A stretch of DNA of 64,000 bases from Terriglobus roseus (GTDB lineage: Bacteria > Acidobacteriota > Terriglobia > Terriglobales > Acidobacteriaceae), in the NCBI RefSeq assembly GCF_900105625.1, contig NZ_FNSD01000001.1:2356001-2420000 (forward strand), read 5' to 3'. Position numbers and translations under genes: made by a program. Below, one piece after another: positions 33,665-42,585 of the stretch (its first letter is position 1; each line of letters starts with the position of its first letter). The notes beneath the pieces are model-generated. The model had not been told where the DNA came from. It saw only the letters and a program-made list of their open reading frames with translations, and did no database searches.

Positions 33665-35991
33665 GCCTCTACCAGGCCGTAACGCCGTTGCCAGTGCAGC
33701 TTCAACTGTGATCGAACGATGCCCCGCTCCTCATCCGTAACGTTCTTCGTACGCAGGTTTGCGAAGTCAGAAGCTTCACTCTTCGCCAGCTCCAGCAGCC
33801 GTCGATCGCGTACAAGATTCGCAACACGGAAGTCCGGCAGTCCTGCCTGGCGCGTGCCGAAGAACTCGCCGGGACCACGCTGCTGTAGATCCAGCTCGGC
33901 AAGCTCAAAGCCATCCTGCGTGCGGACCATGGCATCCAGCCGCTGCTCGGCCTCCGGTGACACACGGCCACCCGTCATCAGGATGCAGTAGCTCTTCGCC
34001 GAGCCGCGGCCCACACGTCCTCGCAACTGGTGCATCTGCGCCAGACCGAAACGCTCCGCATGTTCAATCACCATGAGCGAAGCATTCGGTACGTCCACAC
34101 CGACTTCAATGACCGTCGTCGAGATCAACACATCAATGTCACCACGCTTGAACTGTTGCATGATGATCTCTTTTTCATCAGACGGCATACGGCCATGCAG
34201 CAAGCCCAACCGCAACCCGTGCAGGGCGCCGTGGCGAAGCTCCTCGTACATGTCTGTCGCGGCACGCAGCGATGGCTTCTCAAAGAGCTCATCGTCTGCC
34301 TTCTTTTTCGATGATTTCCTGGCAGTTTTTTTGGCTGCAACTTTCTTCGCTGCTTTCTTTGCAGGTGCTTTCAAGGCCGGACTTGGAGCTTTGATGTTCT
34401 GACTCGCTTCGGCTGACTCACTCGGATCCTGCGGGAAATCCAGTTCCGGCTGATCATCCTTCGTGCCTTCAATGACCGGGTAAACCACATAGGCCTGTCG
34501 ACCTGTTGCCACCTGCTTCCGCACGAACTCCCACACATCGTCGGCGCGTTCTTCACTGGTGCGGCGTGTGACGATGGGCGAGCGGCCCGGCGGCAGTTCG
34601 TCGATGACGCTGACCTCGAGATCGCCATAGATGGTGAGCGCTAGCGTACGTGGGATGGGCGTTGCCGTCATGACCAGCACGTCCGGCTCGGTTGCTTCGT
34701 CCTTCTTCATCAGTGTGAAGCGCTGCCGCACGCCAAAGCGATGCTGCTCATCCACGATGACGAGCCCAAGGTTCGCGAAGTCCACCTTGGTCTGAATCAG
34801 CGCCTGCGTGCCGATGATCAGTTCCGCATCACCCGCGGCAATGCGACGCCGCGCACGCCGCTTCTCTGCCTCATCCAGCGACCCCGTCAGCAACGTCACC
34901 TTGTACTGCCGTGACGACCGCTGCAGGAGCTTGCGTGCCGAGAGGTAGTGCTGCGTCGCCAGAATCTCTGTAGGCGCCATCAGCACCGCCTGGTATCCAC
35001 CTTCAATCGCCACCAGCGCGGCTTCCAGCGCGACGATAGTCTTGCCGCTGCCCACATCCCCCTGCAGCAGGCGCCGCATGGGTTGCGGCTTGCGCATGTC
35101 TTCCACAATCTCGCCAAGCACTCGCTTCTGCGCGGCAGTGGGGCGGAACGGCAGCACCTGCTTGATGGCATTGCGTACGTTGTCATCCGCGATGAAAGCA
35201 ATGCCGGCGCGGTCGCGCAGTCGCATGCGCTTCAGTTCGAGCCCGAGTTCCAGATAGAACAGCTCTTCGAAGATCAGCCGCGCATGCGCGGGCGTGGTGA
35301 AGGCCTGCAGGTTCCCCATGCCGGTGCCGGCTGGCGGAAAGTGTGCCTGACGCAGAGCTTCCAACCTGCCCGGCAGGCCGAGACGTTTCCGTAACGAATA
35401 CGGTACAGGGTCGATCAACTGTGGCCCGGCAGCAAGATCGTCGAGCAGGCGCCACACCACCTGCCGCATCCACCGTGAACCCAGCTTTGCGCCCCACGGC
35501 GTGGTGCCTCCAAGTGACTCATAGACCGGTACGATGCGGCCCACTTCCAACAGCACGGCCTCGTTCTCATCCTCGGGTCCGGGCAGGATTTCAAACTGCG
35601 GCTGGACCATTTTGAAGCTGCCGACGCTGGAGCGCGACGGCTCCAACTTGCCGTAGAGCGCGACCATCTGACCTGGCTTGAACTTGTCCTGCAGATAGGT
35701 GCCGCGGAACCACATCGCCTTCAGTGTGCTCAGTCCCTGACCGACGGTCATCTCGAAGATAGGCATGGACCGCGCCTTCAGCACCGCGGTCCCTCGCACC
35801 TCGCCGATGACAGACGCCATCTCGCCGGCCTTCAGCATGCTCAGCGGTTTCGGGTCCAGACGGTCTTCGTAACGGAAGGGCAGGTGATAAAGCAGGTCTT
35901 CCACGTTCTCAACGCCGCGCTTGCGCAGCGCCTCCGCGTTGCGCGGGCCCACGCCTTTGATCAACTGCACGGGCGTGGCGAGATCAAGCAT
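33661..35991 (-). CDS. recG: ATP-dependent DNA helicase RecG, with a lysine-rich insert
   Basis: This 776-residue helicase remodels stalled forks and recombination intermediates. Order: wedge/OB fold (about 1-230), Walker A LLQGDVGSGKT, DEQH (in VIVDEQHRFGVRQ), SATPIPRT-type motif III, and the second helicase domain with TTVIEVGVDVPNA and RGRVGRG. Between the helicase lobes, about residues 512-575, is a non-family insert: a Ser/Glu/Ala stretch then a Lys/Ala tract (KAPAKKAAKKVAAKK, 34290-34375), histone-H1-like. Normal RecG is about 690 residues. The start MLDLATPVQLIKGVG fits the family, but the RBS is weak. The first in-frame ATG upstream (36144) would add a non-homologous extension. Confidence 0.92.
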   Translation of the reverse strand: MLDLATPVQLIKGVGPRNAEALRKRGVENVEDLLYHLPFRYEDRLDPKPLSMLKAGEMASVIGEVRGTAVLKARSMPIFEMTVGQGLSTLKAMWFRGTYLQDKFKPGQMVALYGKLEPSRSSVGSFKMVQPQFEILPGPEDENEAVLLEVGRIVPVYESLGGTTPWGAKLGSRWMRQVVWRLLDDLAAGPQLIDPVPYSLRKRLGLPGRLEALRQAHFPPAGTGMGNLQAFTTPAHARLIFEELFYLELGLELKRMRLRDRAGIAFIADDNVRNAIKQVLPFRPTAAQKRVLGEIVEDMRKPQPMRRLLQGDVGSGKTIVALEAALVAIEGGYQAVLMAPTEILATQHYLSARKLLQRSSRQYKVTLLTGSLDEAEKRRARRRIAAGDAELIIGTQALIQTKVDFANLGLVIVDEQHRFGVRQRFTLMKKDEATEPDVLVMTATPIPRTLALTIYGDLEVSVIDELPPGRSPIVTRRTSEERADDVWEFVRKQVATGRQAYVVYPVIEGTKDDQPELDFPQDPSESAEASQNIKAPSPALKAPAKKAAKKVAAKKTARKSSKKKADDELFEKPSLRAATDMYEELRHGALHGLRLGLLHGRMPSDEKEIIMQQFKRGDIDVLISTTVIEVGVDVPNASLMVIEHAERFGLAQMHQLRGRVGRGSAKSYCILMTGGRVSPEAEQRLDAMVRTQDGFELAELDLQQRGPGEFFGTRQAGLPDFRVANLVRDRRLLELAKSEASDFANLRTKNVTDEERGIVRSQLKLHWQRRYGLVEA

Positions 35992-36170
35992 CGTAAGCAG
36001 CCTAACAGTGAAAGGAAGGCGAATACCAGAGGTCCCCAACGCGCTCCTGCGGCGTTCTGCTCGATGGTCCGAGAGCCGCCCTCCACGCAGCAACCCACCC
36101 TTTGGTTTGCAAAGAATGGGACGCCCATCATGGCGAAGCTTCACTGCTATGCTCGTCTTTGAGGGATTCC

Positions 36171-36374
36171 ATGCCGGTTATTCACGTGCAGATGCTGGGC
36201 AGCGCCACCCGCGAGCAGAAGGCGCAGATCGTTCAAGAGTTCACAGACACCATGGTCCGCGTTCTGGGCAAGAATCCGCAGATGACTCACGTCATCCTGG
36301 ATGAAAAAGACCCTGAAAACTGGGGACACGCGGGCGAGCTGATCGCCGACCGACGCGCGAAGCAGCAGGCGTAG
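36171..36374 (+). CDS. 4-oxalocrotonate tautomerase-family protein
   Basis: This 67-residue protein begins MPVIHVQML, so after Met removal it has the catalytic N-terminal Pro typical of the tautomerase superfamily. Family length is normal (60-70). An SD (GAGGG) precedes the start. It ends 4 bp before the ABC ATPase ATG, so they are probably cotranscribed, but no link to the transporter is known. The substrate cannot be deduced; no catechol meta-cleavage genes are near. Confidence 0.82.
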   Translation: MPVIHVQMLGSATREQKAQIVQEFTDTMVRVLGKNPQMTHVILDEKDPENWGHAGELIADRRAKQQA

Positions 36375-36378
36375 GCGC

Positions 36379-37302
36379 ATGGCAACGGTTGTACTCGACA
36401 AGATTCGTAAAGTGTATGAGACCAAGGTCGCGGTAGAGGGCCTGTCCCTGCGCATCGAGCCGGGCACGATGTTCGGCCTGCTGGGCCCGAACGGCAGCGG
36501 TAAGACATCGTCCATCCGCATGATGATCGGCATCACCGTGCCGGACAGCGGAACGGTCACGCTCTTCGACAAGCCGTTCGAGCGGGATGCTCTGAAGCGC
36601 GTCGGCTACCTGCCGGAAGAGCGCGGCCTGTACAAGAAGATGAATGTGATGGAACAGATCACGTTCATGGGCCAGTTGCGTGGACTGTCCGCCACCGAAG
36701 CCGACAAGCGCGGCAAGCTGTGGGCAGAACGACTGCAGATCACCGAGGCTCTTCCGAAAAAGACGGAAGAACTGAGCAAGGGTATGCAGCAGAAGATCCA
36801 ATTCATCACCGCGCTGATCCATGAGCCGGAGCTGATCATCATGGACGAGCCGTTCAGCGGCCTCGACCCGGTGAATGGTGCGCTCCTCCAGGACACGTTG
36901 CTCGAACTGCGCCGCGAGGGTAAGGCAATCCTCTTCTCGACACACCGCATGGACCAGGTGGAAAAGATGTGCGACTCCATCGCGCTCATCCATCGCGGCC
37001 GCATCGTGCTGGAAGGCAACATGCGCGAGATCAAGAGCCGCTATCCGAAGAATCGCGTTGACGTGACCTTCGAAGGGGACAACAGTTTCCTGCGCAACGC
37101 GGTCGTCGAAAGCGCGGAAGAGTTCGGTGGCGGCATGGCCAACATCAAGCTGCGCGGCGACGGCATCACGACGATGCCGGACGCACAGCCGCTGCTGGCC
37201 GAGGCGGTCGCACGCGGCACACGCATCTCCCGCTTTGAAGTGAAAGAACCGACGCTGGAAGAGATCTTCATCGAGCGCGTAGGAGGGAGCATCGATGCGT
37301 AA
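36379..37302 (+). CDS. ABC transporter ATP-binding protein (NatA-like)
   Basis: The 307-residue ATPase has Walker A GPNGSGKTSS (about 36), the signature LSKGMQQKIQ (about 133) and Walker B LIIMDEPFSGLD (about 153), then a C-terminal DUF4162-like extension (about 215-300) seen in NatA-type exporter ATPases. It pairs with the overlapping permease downstream (8-nt overlap). The two form an ABC-2-type exporter; the cargo (sodium, lipid or drug) is unknown. Confidence 0.9.
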   Translation: MATVVLDKIRKVYETKVAVEGLSLRIEPGTMFGLLGPNGSGKTSSIRMMIGITVPDSGTVTLFDKPFERDALKRVGYLPEERGLYKKMNVMEQITFMGQLRGLSATEADKRGKLWAERLQITEALPKKTEELSKGMQQKIQFITALIHEPELIIMDEPFSGLDPVNGALLQDTLLELRREGKAILFSTHRMDQVEKMCDSIALIHRGRIVLEGNMREIKSRYPKNRVDVTFEGDNSFLRNAVVESAEEFGGGMANIKLRGDGITTMPDAQPLLAEAVARGTRISRFEVKEPTLEEIFIERVGGSIDA

Positions 37303-38530
37303 TATCTTTCTGATTGCACGCCGCGAATACCTTGAGCGCGTGCGCACCAAGGGCTTCATGATCGCCACGATCCTGATCCCGTTGCTGATGGGTGGCGGCA
37401 TTGCGGCGTCGATCCTCATCGCGAAGCACTCGAAGTCAAGCTCGCACATCGTCATCGTCTCGCCGGACCTGGCACTGGCGAATGATGTGCAGGACCAGCT
37501 CAATCGCGATACCGAAGGCGAGATGCTGCTGAACGTCATCGCTCCGCCCAGCGCGAACACGCTGCCCGGTCTGAAGGCGTCGTTGAAGTCGAAGGATATC
37601 GACGGTTATCTGTGGATCACACCGTCGACACATAAAGGCGCGAAACCGCTCATCGAGTATCGCCAGGGATCGTCTGCTGATCTGGCCACGCGCAACACCG
37701 TAAAAGACGCGCTGGACAAGGTGCTGACACGCGACCGCCTGGTAGCACAAGGCATGAACAAAGCTGACGTTGCGGACATGATGAGTCCCATCACCATGAA
37801 CGCCACGGATGAGGAACAGGACAACACCAGCGCGAACTTCGCGGGTGCCTACGTGCTCTTCTTCCTCATGTACATGGTCATCATGCTCTATGGCATGAAC
37901 GTGGCTCGATCCATCATCGAAGAGAAGACATCGCGCGTCTTTGAAGTAATGCTGGCCACGGTGAAGCCTGCCGAGATGATGGCCGGCAAGGTGATTGGTG
38001 TCGGCTCCGTGGGTTTGACACAGGTCTTTATCTGGATGGCTGCCGCCGTAGTCCTGACGGCGACGCCGCTGCTGACGCACTTTCTCGGAGGCGGCACACA
38101 CATCTCGCTTTCTGCAGCGCAGGTTGGTTACTTCATCGTCTACTTCCTGCTGGGCTATCTGTTGTACTCGTCCATCGCCGCGGCACTGGGCGCCATGACC
38201 AACTCTGAGCAGGAGCTGCAGCAGCTGAATATGTTTCTGGTGATGCCGCTGGCCGCATGCATGGTTACGCTGCCGCTTGTGCTCAATTCGCCCAACAGCA
38301 TCTACGCACGCATCCTGTCGCTGATCCCGTTCTGTACACCGCTGCTGATGTACATGCGCATCACTGTCTCGCCGGTTCCCTGGTATGAGGTCGCGGCTTC
38401 GATCGTGCTGATGATGATCACCATCTACATCGTGCTTTGGATCGCCAGCCGTATCTACCGAGTGGGTATTTTGATGTACGGCAAGAAGCCGAACCTGCCG
38501 GAGATCCTGCGCTGGATGAAGTACAGCTAA
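37295..38530 (+). CDS. ABC-2 type transporter permease (NatB-like)
   Basis: The 411-residue protein has an N-terminal membrane helix (about 20-40), a large extracytoplasmic domain (about 45-180), then five or six membrane helices (about 185-400). It starts inside the ATPase gene (8-nt overlap), so the two are translationally coupled and make one transporter. The large extracytoplasmic loop matches NatB-type exporters. A strong terminator follows, immediately before the aminopeptidase gene. Confidence 0.88.
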   Translation: MRNIFLIARREYLERVRTKGFMIATILIPLLMGGGIAASILIAKHSKSSSHIVIVSPDLALANDVQDQLNRDTEGEMLLNVIAPPSANTLPGLKASLKSKDIDGYLWITPSTHKGAKPLIEYRQGSSADLATRNTVKDALDKVLTRDRLVAQGMNKADVADMMSPITMNATDEEQDNTSANFAGAYVLFFLMYMVIMLYGMNVARSIIEEKTSRVFEVMLATVKPAEMMAGKVIGVGSVGLTQVFIWMAAAVVLTATPLLTHFLGGGTHISLSAAQVGYFIVYFLLGYLLYSSIAAALGAMTNSEQELQQLNMFLVMPLAACMVTLPLVLNSPNSIYARILSLIPFCTPLLMYMRITVSPVPWYEVAASIVLMMITIYIVLWIASRIYRVGILMYGKKPNLPEILRWMKYS

Positions 38531-38555
38531 AACGCATTCGAAAAGTGAAGGACGA

Positions 38556-38588
38556 GGGCACGGAACGATCCGTGCCCTTATTCTTTTT
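38556..38588 (+). terminator. Rho-independent terminator, abutting the next gene
   Basis: The 9-bp stem GGGCACGGA / TCCGTGCCC with a 4-nt loop is followed by TTATTCTTTTT. The tail ends only two bases before the ATG of the M1 aminopeptidase. Confidence 0.9.
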
Positions 38589-38590
38589 CC

Positions 38591-41218
38591 ATGAAGATCC
38601 GTATTCTGTGGAGCCTCGCGCTCCTATCCAGCGCCGTCACGCTCGCCAGTGCCGCACAAGCCGCCGTTACCCCGCAGCCTGATGCCGGCATTTCGCATGC
38701 GCTGGCGCAGGCGCGCGCGGCACGCGTCTCTGCGATCCGTTACGAACTGCACCTCGCTCTACGGCCGCATGCGGAGACGATGCCTGGTGAGGAGACCGTT
38801 CGCTTCACGCTGAGTGACACCGTCGCGGATCTTCCGATTGATTACCGCGAAGGCGTGCTCGCGTCAGCGCAGCTGAACGGCGAAAGCCTTGAACCGACCC
38901 TGGTGAACGGGCACCTCGTCCTTCCGGCATCACGACTACGCAAGGGCGACAACGCTCTGGTCACGACCTTCACCTCGCGTATCTCCAAGGCTGGCGCGGC
39001 GATCACGCGTTATGAGGACAAGGAAGACGGCAGTGAGTACTTCTACTCGTTGTTCGTCCCCATGGATGCAAGCATGGCGTTTCCGTGTTTCGATCAGCCG
39101 GATCTGAAAGCTCGATTCTCCCTCTTCCTGGCCACCCCCAATGACTGGACTGCCATCGCAAACACCAGTGAACAGGGCGCCAGGGGCAGCCGGGAGGTCG
39201 TGACGCGAGGCTTCGCGGAGACTCGTCCCATCTCCACCTATCTCTTCGCCTTCGCTGCGGGTCCATGGGCAAAGCTCTCCGGCAAGCCGGGGGAACCAGA
39301 CCTCTACGTGCGCAAGTCTCAACTCGCACGCGCAAAGATCGAAGCACCGCATGTGCAGGAGATGACTGCGCGCGGAACAAAATGGCTCAGCGAGTACTTC
39401 CAGCAGCCGTTCCCTTTCCCAAAGTATGACCTCGTCCTGATCCCCGGCTTCCCCTTCGGTGGCATGGAGCATGCAGGCGCCACCTTCCTCAACGAAACGG
39501 GTGTCCTCTTCCGCTCGGCACCGACGGCCAACGACCTCTTCAGCCGCGACACGCTCGTCCTGCATGAGTTGACGCACCAGTGGTTCGGTGACCTGGTCAC
39601 GATGCGCTGGTTTGATGACCTGTGGCTGAAGGAAGGCTTCGCGCAGTACATGGCCTACCGCGCGCTGGGCGATCTGGAACCCGCATCACTACCGTGGAAG
39701 CACATGTATGAGGAGATCAAGCCGCTCGCCTACGGCATCGACGAGACGGAAGGCACAACGCCCATCTTCCAGGACATCCCGAACCTGAAGGACGCCAAGA
39801 GCGCCTACGGCGCCATCGTCTACCAGAAAGCGCCAAGCATCCTGAAGCAGCTCGAATTCAAGCTTGGCCCGGATGCCTTCCGCGCCGGCCTGCGCGCTTA
39901 TCTGAAGCAACATGCCTACGGCAACGCGCAGTGGGCTGATCTGGTCAGCGCGTTGCAAACATCCAGCGGACAGGATGTGCCGGCATGGGCGAACGCGTGG
40001 GTGCTGCAACGCGGTATGCCCGAGATCACCACGACGTGGAGCTGCGACAAGAACAACGCCCACCTGCAGCGTGTGACATTGTCCCAGACCGACGTGCTGC
40101 ATGACGGCTATCGCTGGCCGATCGCGAATGAGGTGCTGCTGGCCTACCCGGATCGTGCGCCCGAGCGCGTGCGTGTGGAGTGGAAAACTGCCAGTGTGGA
40201 TGTGCCCGGCGCAACCGGCAGAGCGTGTCCAAAGTATGTCTTCGCAAATGGTGGCGACCAGGCCTACGGCCGTTTTCTGCTGGATGCGAAGAGCGAAGCT
40301 GCCGCGAAGTCCACCTTGCAAAGCAGCAGGGGGATGTCTGATCCGCTCCAGCAGACGATGCTGTGGGGTGCGCTTTGGGAGAATGTCCACACGGCACGTT
40401 CTGCTCCGCGCGGCTACGTCGCGCTGGCCCTGCAGGACCTGCCGCATCAGTCCGACGAAACACTGGCGCGGTTGCAATATGCGCGCGTCAACGGTGCTCT
40501 GCAACGCTACGTGAGCGACACAACGCGCGCCCCGCTGGTTGCACAGCTTGAGTCGGTTGCGACGGACCGCATGCGGAACGCGCCTGCGCCAGGCCTGCGC
40601 ATCGTCGCCTTCCGCATGCTGACAGCGGCCGCCGAAACGCCCTCCGCACGGGACACTCTGAAGTCGATGCTTGATGGCAAGACGACTATTCCCGGTGTCG
40701 ATCTGCGGCCACTGGATCGCTGGAGCATGGTGGGGCGCCTCATCGCAGTGAACGACATGGAGGCATCCGCGCGCCTGGCGGCAGAGATCAAGCGCGACAC
40801 CACGGACGATGGTCGCAAGTACGCCTTCGCCGTGCAGGCCGGTGTGCCGGATGCCGGGACCAAGGAGCGCTACTTCACCATGTATCAGCAACCTCCGACT
40901 GCGGCTGGAGCGCAGCAGGAGGACTGGCTCTCACAGAGCCTGGGCGCCTTCAACAATGTGCGGCAGACTTCGCTGACACTGCCCTATCTGCAACGCAGCC
41001 TGGACCAGTTGCCGGAGATCAAGCGGGATCGCAAGATCTTTTACCTGGGAGTGTGGCTTGGAGCATTTCTGGGTGGGCAGACCTCGCCGCAGGCGGAAGC
41101 GGTCGTGAAGGAGTGGCTGGCGAAGCCGGGCATCGATGCCGATCTGCGAAGGAAAGTATTGGAGAACGCTGACCCGCTGGAACGGACCGTGCGCATTCGC
41201 GCGAAGTTCCCGGACTAG
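38591..41218 (+). CDS. Secreted M1-family aminopeptidase
   Basis: The 875-residue zinc aminopeptidase has a signal peptide (MKIRILWSLALLSSAVTLASA). It shows the exopeptidase motif as GGMEHAG (a GAMEN variant, about residue 295) and the zinc site HELTHQWFGDLV ... WLKEGFA (about 318-345). C-terminal helical ERAP1-like repeats follow. It trims peptide N-termini, complementing the S9 peptidase. The start directly follows a terminator tail and has no SD; a leaderless mRNA or a downstream start are possible, but the signal peptide supports this ATG. Confidence 0.9.
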   Translation: MKIRILWSLALLSSAVTLASAAQAAVTPQPDAGISHALAQARAARVSAIRYELHLALRPHAETMPGEETVRFTLSDTVADLPIDYREGVLASAQLNGESLEPTLVNGHLVLPASRLRKGDNALVTTFTSRISKAGAAITRYEDKEDGSEYFYSLFVPMDASMAFPCFDQPDLKARFSLFLATPNDWTAIANTSEQGARGSREVVTRGFAETRPISTYLFAFAAGPWAKLSGKPGEPDLYVRKSQLARAKIEAPHVQEMTARGTKWLSEYFQQPFPFPKYDLVLIPGFPFGGMEHAGATFLNETGVLFRSAPTANDLFSRDTLVLHELTHQWFGDLVTMRWFDDLWLKEGFAQYMAYRALGDLEPASLPWKHMYEEIKPLAYGIDETEGTTPIFQDIPNLKDAKSAYGAIVYQKAPSILKQLEFKLGPDAFRAGLRAYLKQHAYGNAQWADLVSALQTSSGQDVPAWANAWVLQRGMPEITTTWSCDKNNAHLQRVTLSQTDVLHDGYRWPIANEVLLAYPDRAPERVRVEWKTASVDVPGATGRACPKYVFANGGDQAYGRFLLDAKSEAAAKSTLQSSRGMSDPLQQTMLWGALWENVHTARSAPRGYVALALQDLPHQSDETLARLQYARVNGALQRYVSDTTRAPLVAQLESVATDRMRNAPAPGLRIVAFRMLTAAAETPSARDTLKSMLDGKTTIPGVDLRPLDRWSMVGRLIAVNDMEASARLAAEIKRDTTDDGRKYAFAVQAGVPDAGTKERYFTMYQQPPTAAGAQQEDWLSQSLGAFNNVRQTSLTLPYLQRSLDQLPEIKRDRKIFYLGVWLGAFLGGQTSPQAEAVVKEWLAKPGIDADLRRKVLENADPLERTVRIRAKFPD

Positions 41219-41257
41219 TGTCGAGCTATTGGTCTCTGACGAATCGGATGGAGACTG

Positions 41258-41403
41258 TTTTCGGAGGGGCATGGCCTTAGCCGTTCCATTTACATCGCCC
41301 CAAAGAGCTGGGCTTTAGCCCCTGAGGAAATTCGCCTCAGCGGCTAAAGCCTTTACTGAAGTGCGTTGCTATCGCATGGCTAAAGCCATGCGCCTCCGAA
41401 AGC
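41258..41403. repeat. Nested inverted repeat between convergent genes
   Basis: The outer arms 41259-41282 and 41378-41401 (TTTCGGAGGNGCATGGC...TTAGCC and its inverse) match at about 22 of 24 positions. The inner arms 41311-41326 and 41335-41351 (GGCTTTAGCCCCTGAGG / CCTCAGCGGCTAAAGCC) are also inverted. It lies between the convergent M1 and MBL genes and can serve as a bidirectional terminator; it differs from the other repeat family. Confidence 0.8.
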
Positions 41404-41408
41404 AAAGG

Positions 41409-42482
41409 CTAGGCGCGGATCGCGATCTTCGCCGCGACGTCGTCCGCGGCTTCGTTGCCATCCCGTACGGGGCTCATATAGCGACGCCACCACATGGTGT
41501 TGACCGCTTCGCCCGTGAACTCGGAGGGAGCGCCCGGCTCCGGCAGCCAGAGGGGCAGGCCCGCCTGTGCGGCCAGCTCCGTGATGCGCTCCGGCGGCTG
41601 GAACCAGTCGTGAAAGGCCAGGTTGAACAATCCCCAATGAATGGGAAAGAGTGTTTTCGCCTGCAGATCCGCGGCGGCTCGCATGGCATTATCCGGCCCC
41701 AGGTGAATCTGGTCCCACAGCGGGTCGAAGGCGCCAACCTCAAGCATTGCAAGATCGAACGGGCCGAAGCGTTCTCCGATTTCGCGGAAGCCTTCGTAGT
41801 ATCCAGAATCTGCGCCGTGGTACAGGGTGTGCTTTGCCGTCTGCAGCGCAAAGGACGACCACAGTGTCGTGTAGCGCTTCAGGGAGCGGCCGCTGAAGTG
41901 ACGTGCAGGCAGCGCCGTCACGGTCAGCGGCGTGGCGCTGGAACCGGGCACGGTAAAGCTGTCCATCCAGTTCAGTTCCTGGATTTTCGCAGCCGGTACT
42001 CCCCATCGCCGCAGGTGCGTTCCCACACCAATGGAACAAACGAACACCGGCGTGCGTTCTATGAGTTGTTGCACCGCTGCAGAGTCCAGGTGATCGTAGT
42101 GATCGTGTGTCAGCAGAACGGCGTCCAGTCGTGGCAGGTCAGCCATGGGCAGCGGCGGCGCGTAGAAGCGCTCCGGGCCGAACCATTGCACGAACGAGGC
42201 GCGCTTCGAAAAAACCGGGTCGATCAGCAGCGTGGTGCCGTCAATCTCAAACAGCAGGGACGAATGGCCCAGCCACGTGATGCGCAGGCCGGACGCGGGA
42301 GCTGCGCGGAAGATCGCCGGGGCGGTGTGAAACGGACCCAGCGTCCGGCGCGGCACGCGCTCCTCCTTGCCCGTGAGCAGACGGCGGAGCATTGCGGGAA
42401 AGTGCTGCGTGGCGCCCACCTCGGTGGGCACGGGGTTCAAGTAGATTCCATCTTCGAAACGTGCAGGCCGCAGGAGAGACAT
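41409..42482 (-). CDS. MBL-fold hydrolase, NAPE-PLD/UlaG-like
   Basis: The 357-residue metallo-hydrolase shows TWLGHSSLLFEIDG and LLIDPVF, THDHYDHLD (metal ligands), ARHFSGR, YHGADSGYY and a final FPIHWGLF, in the order of the NAPE-PLD-like branch (phospholipase D/lactonase-like). An N-terminal stretch before the fold (about 1-60) is typical of this branch. There is no signal peptide. The phospholipid substrate known from animal enzymes cannot be assumed here. It is divergent from the permease pair. Confidence 0.85.
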   Translation of the reverse strand: MSLLRPARFEDGIYLNPVPTEVGATQHFPAMLRRLLTGKEERVPRRTLGPFHTAPAIFRAAPASGLRITWLGHSSLLFEIDGTTLLIDPVFSKRASFVQWFGPERFYAPPLPMADLPRLDAVLLTHDHYDHLDSAAVQQLIERTPVFVCSIGVGTHLRRWGVPAAKIQELNWMDSFTVPGSSATPLTVTALPARHFSGRSLKRYTTLWSSFALQTAKHTLYHGADSGYYEGFREIGERFGPFDLAMLEVGAFDPLWDQIHLGPDNAMRAAADLQAKTLFPIHWGLFNLAFHDWFQPPERITELAAQAGLPLWLPEPGAPSEFTGEAVNTMWWRRYMSPVRDGNEAADDVAAKIAIRA

Positions 42483-42585
42483 CGCTTATTTGGATGCGTC
42501 GGATTGGCACGAGCCGCAAAGATTCGCAGGAAACAGCTCGTCACACCGCCCGAAACGAAGAGTACCCTTGGGGAACGGGTGACAC

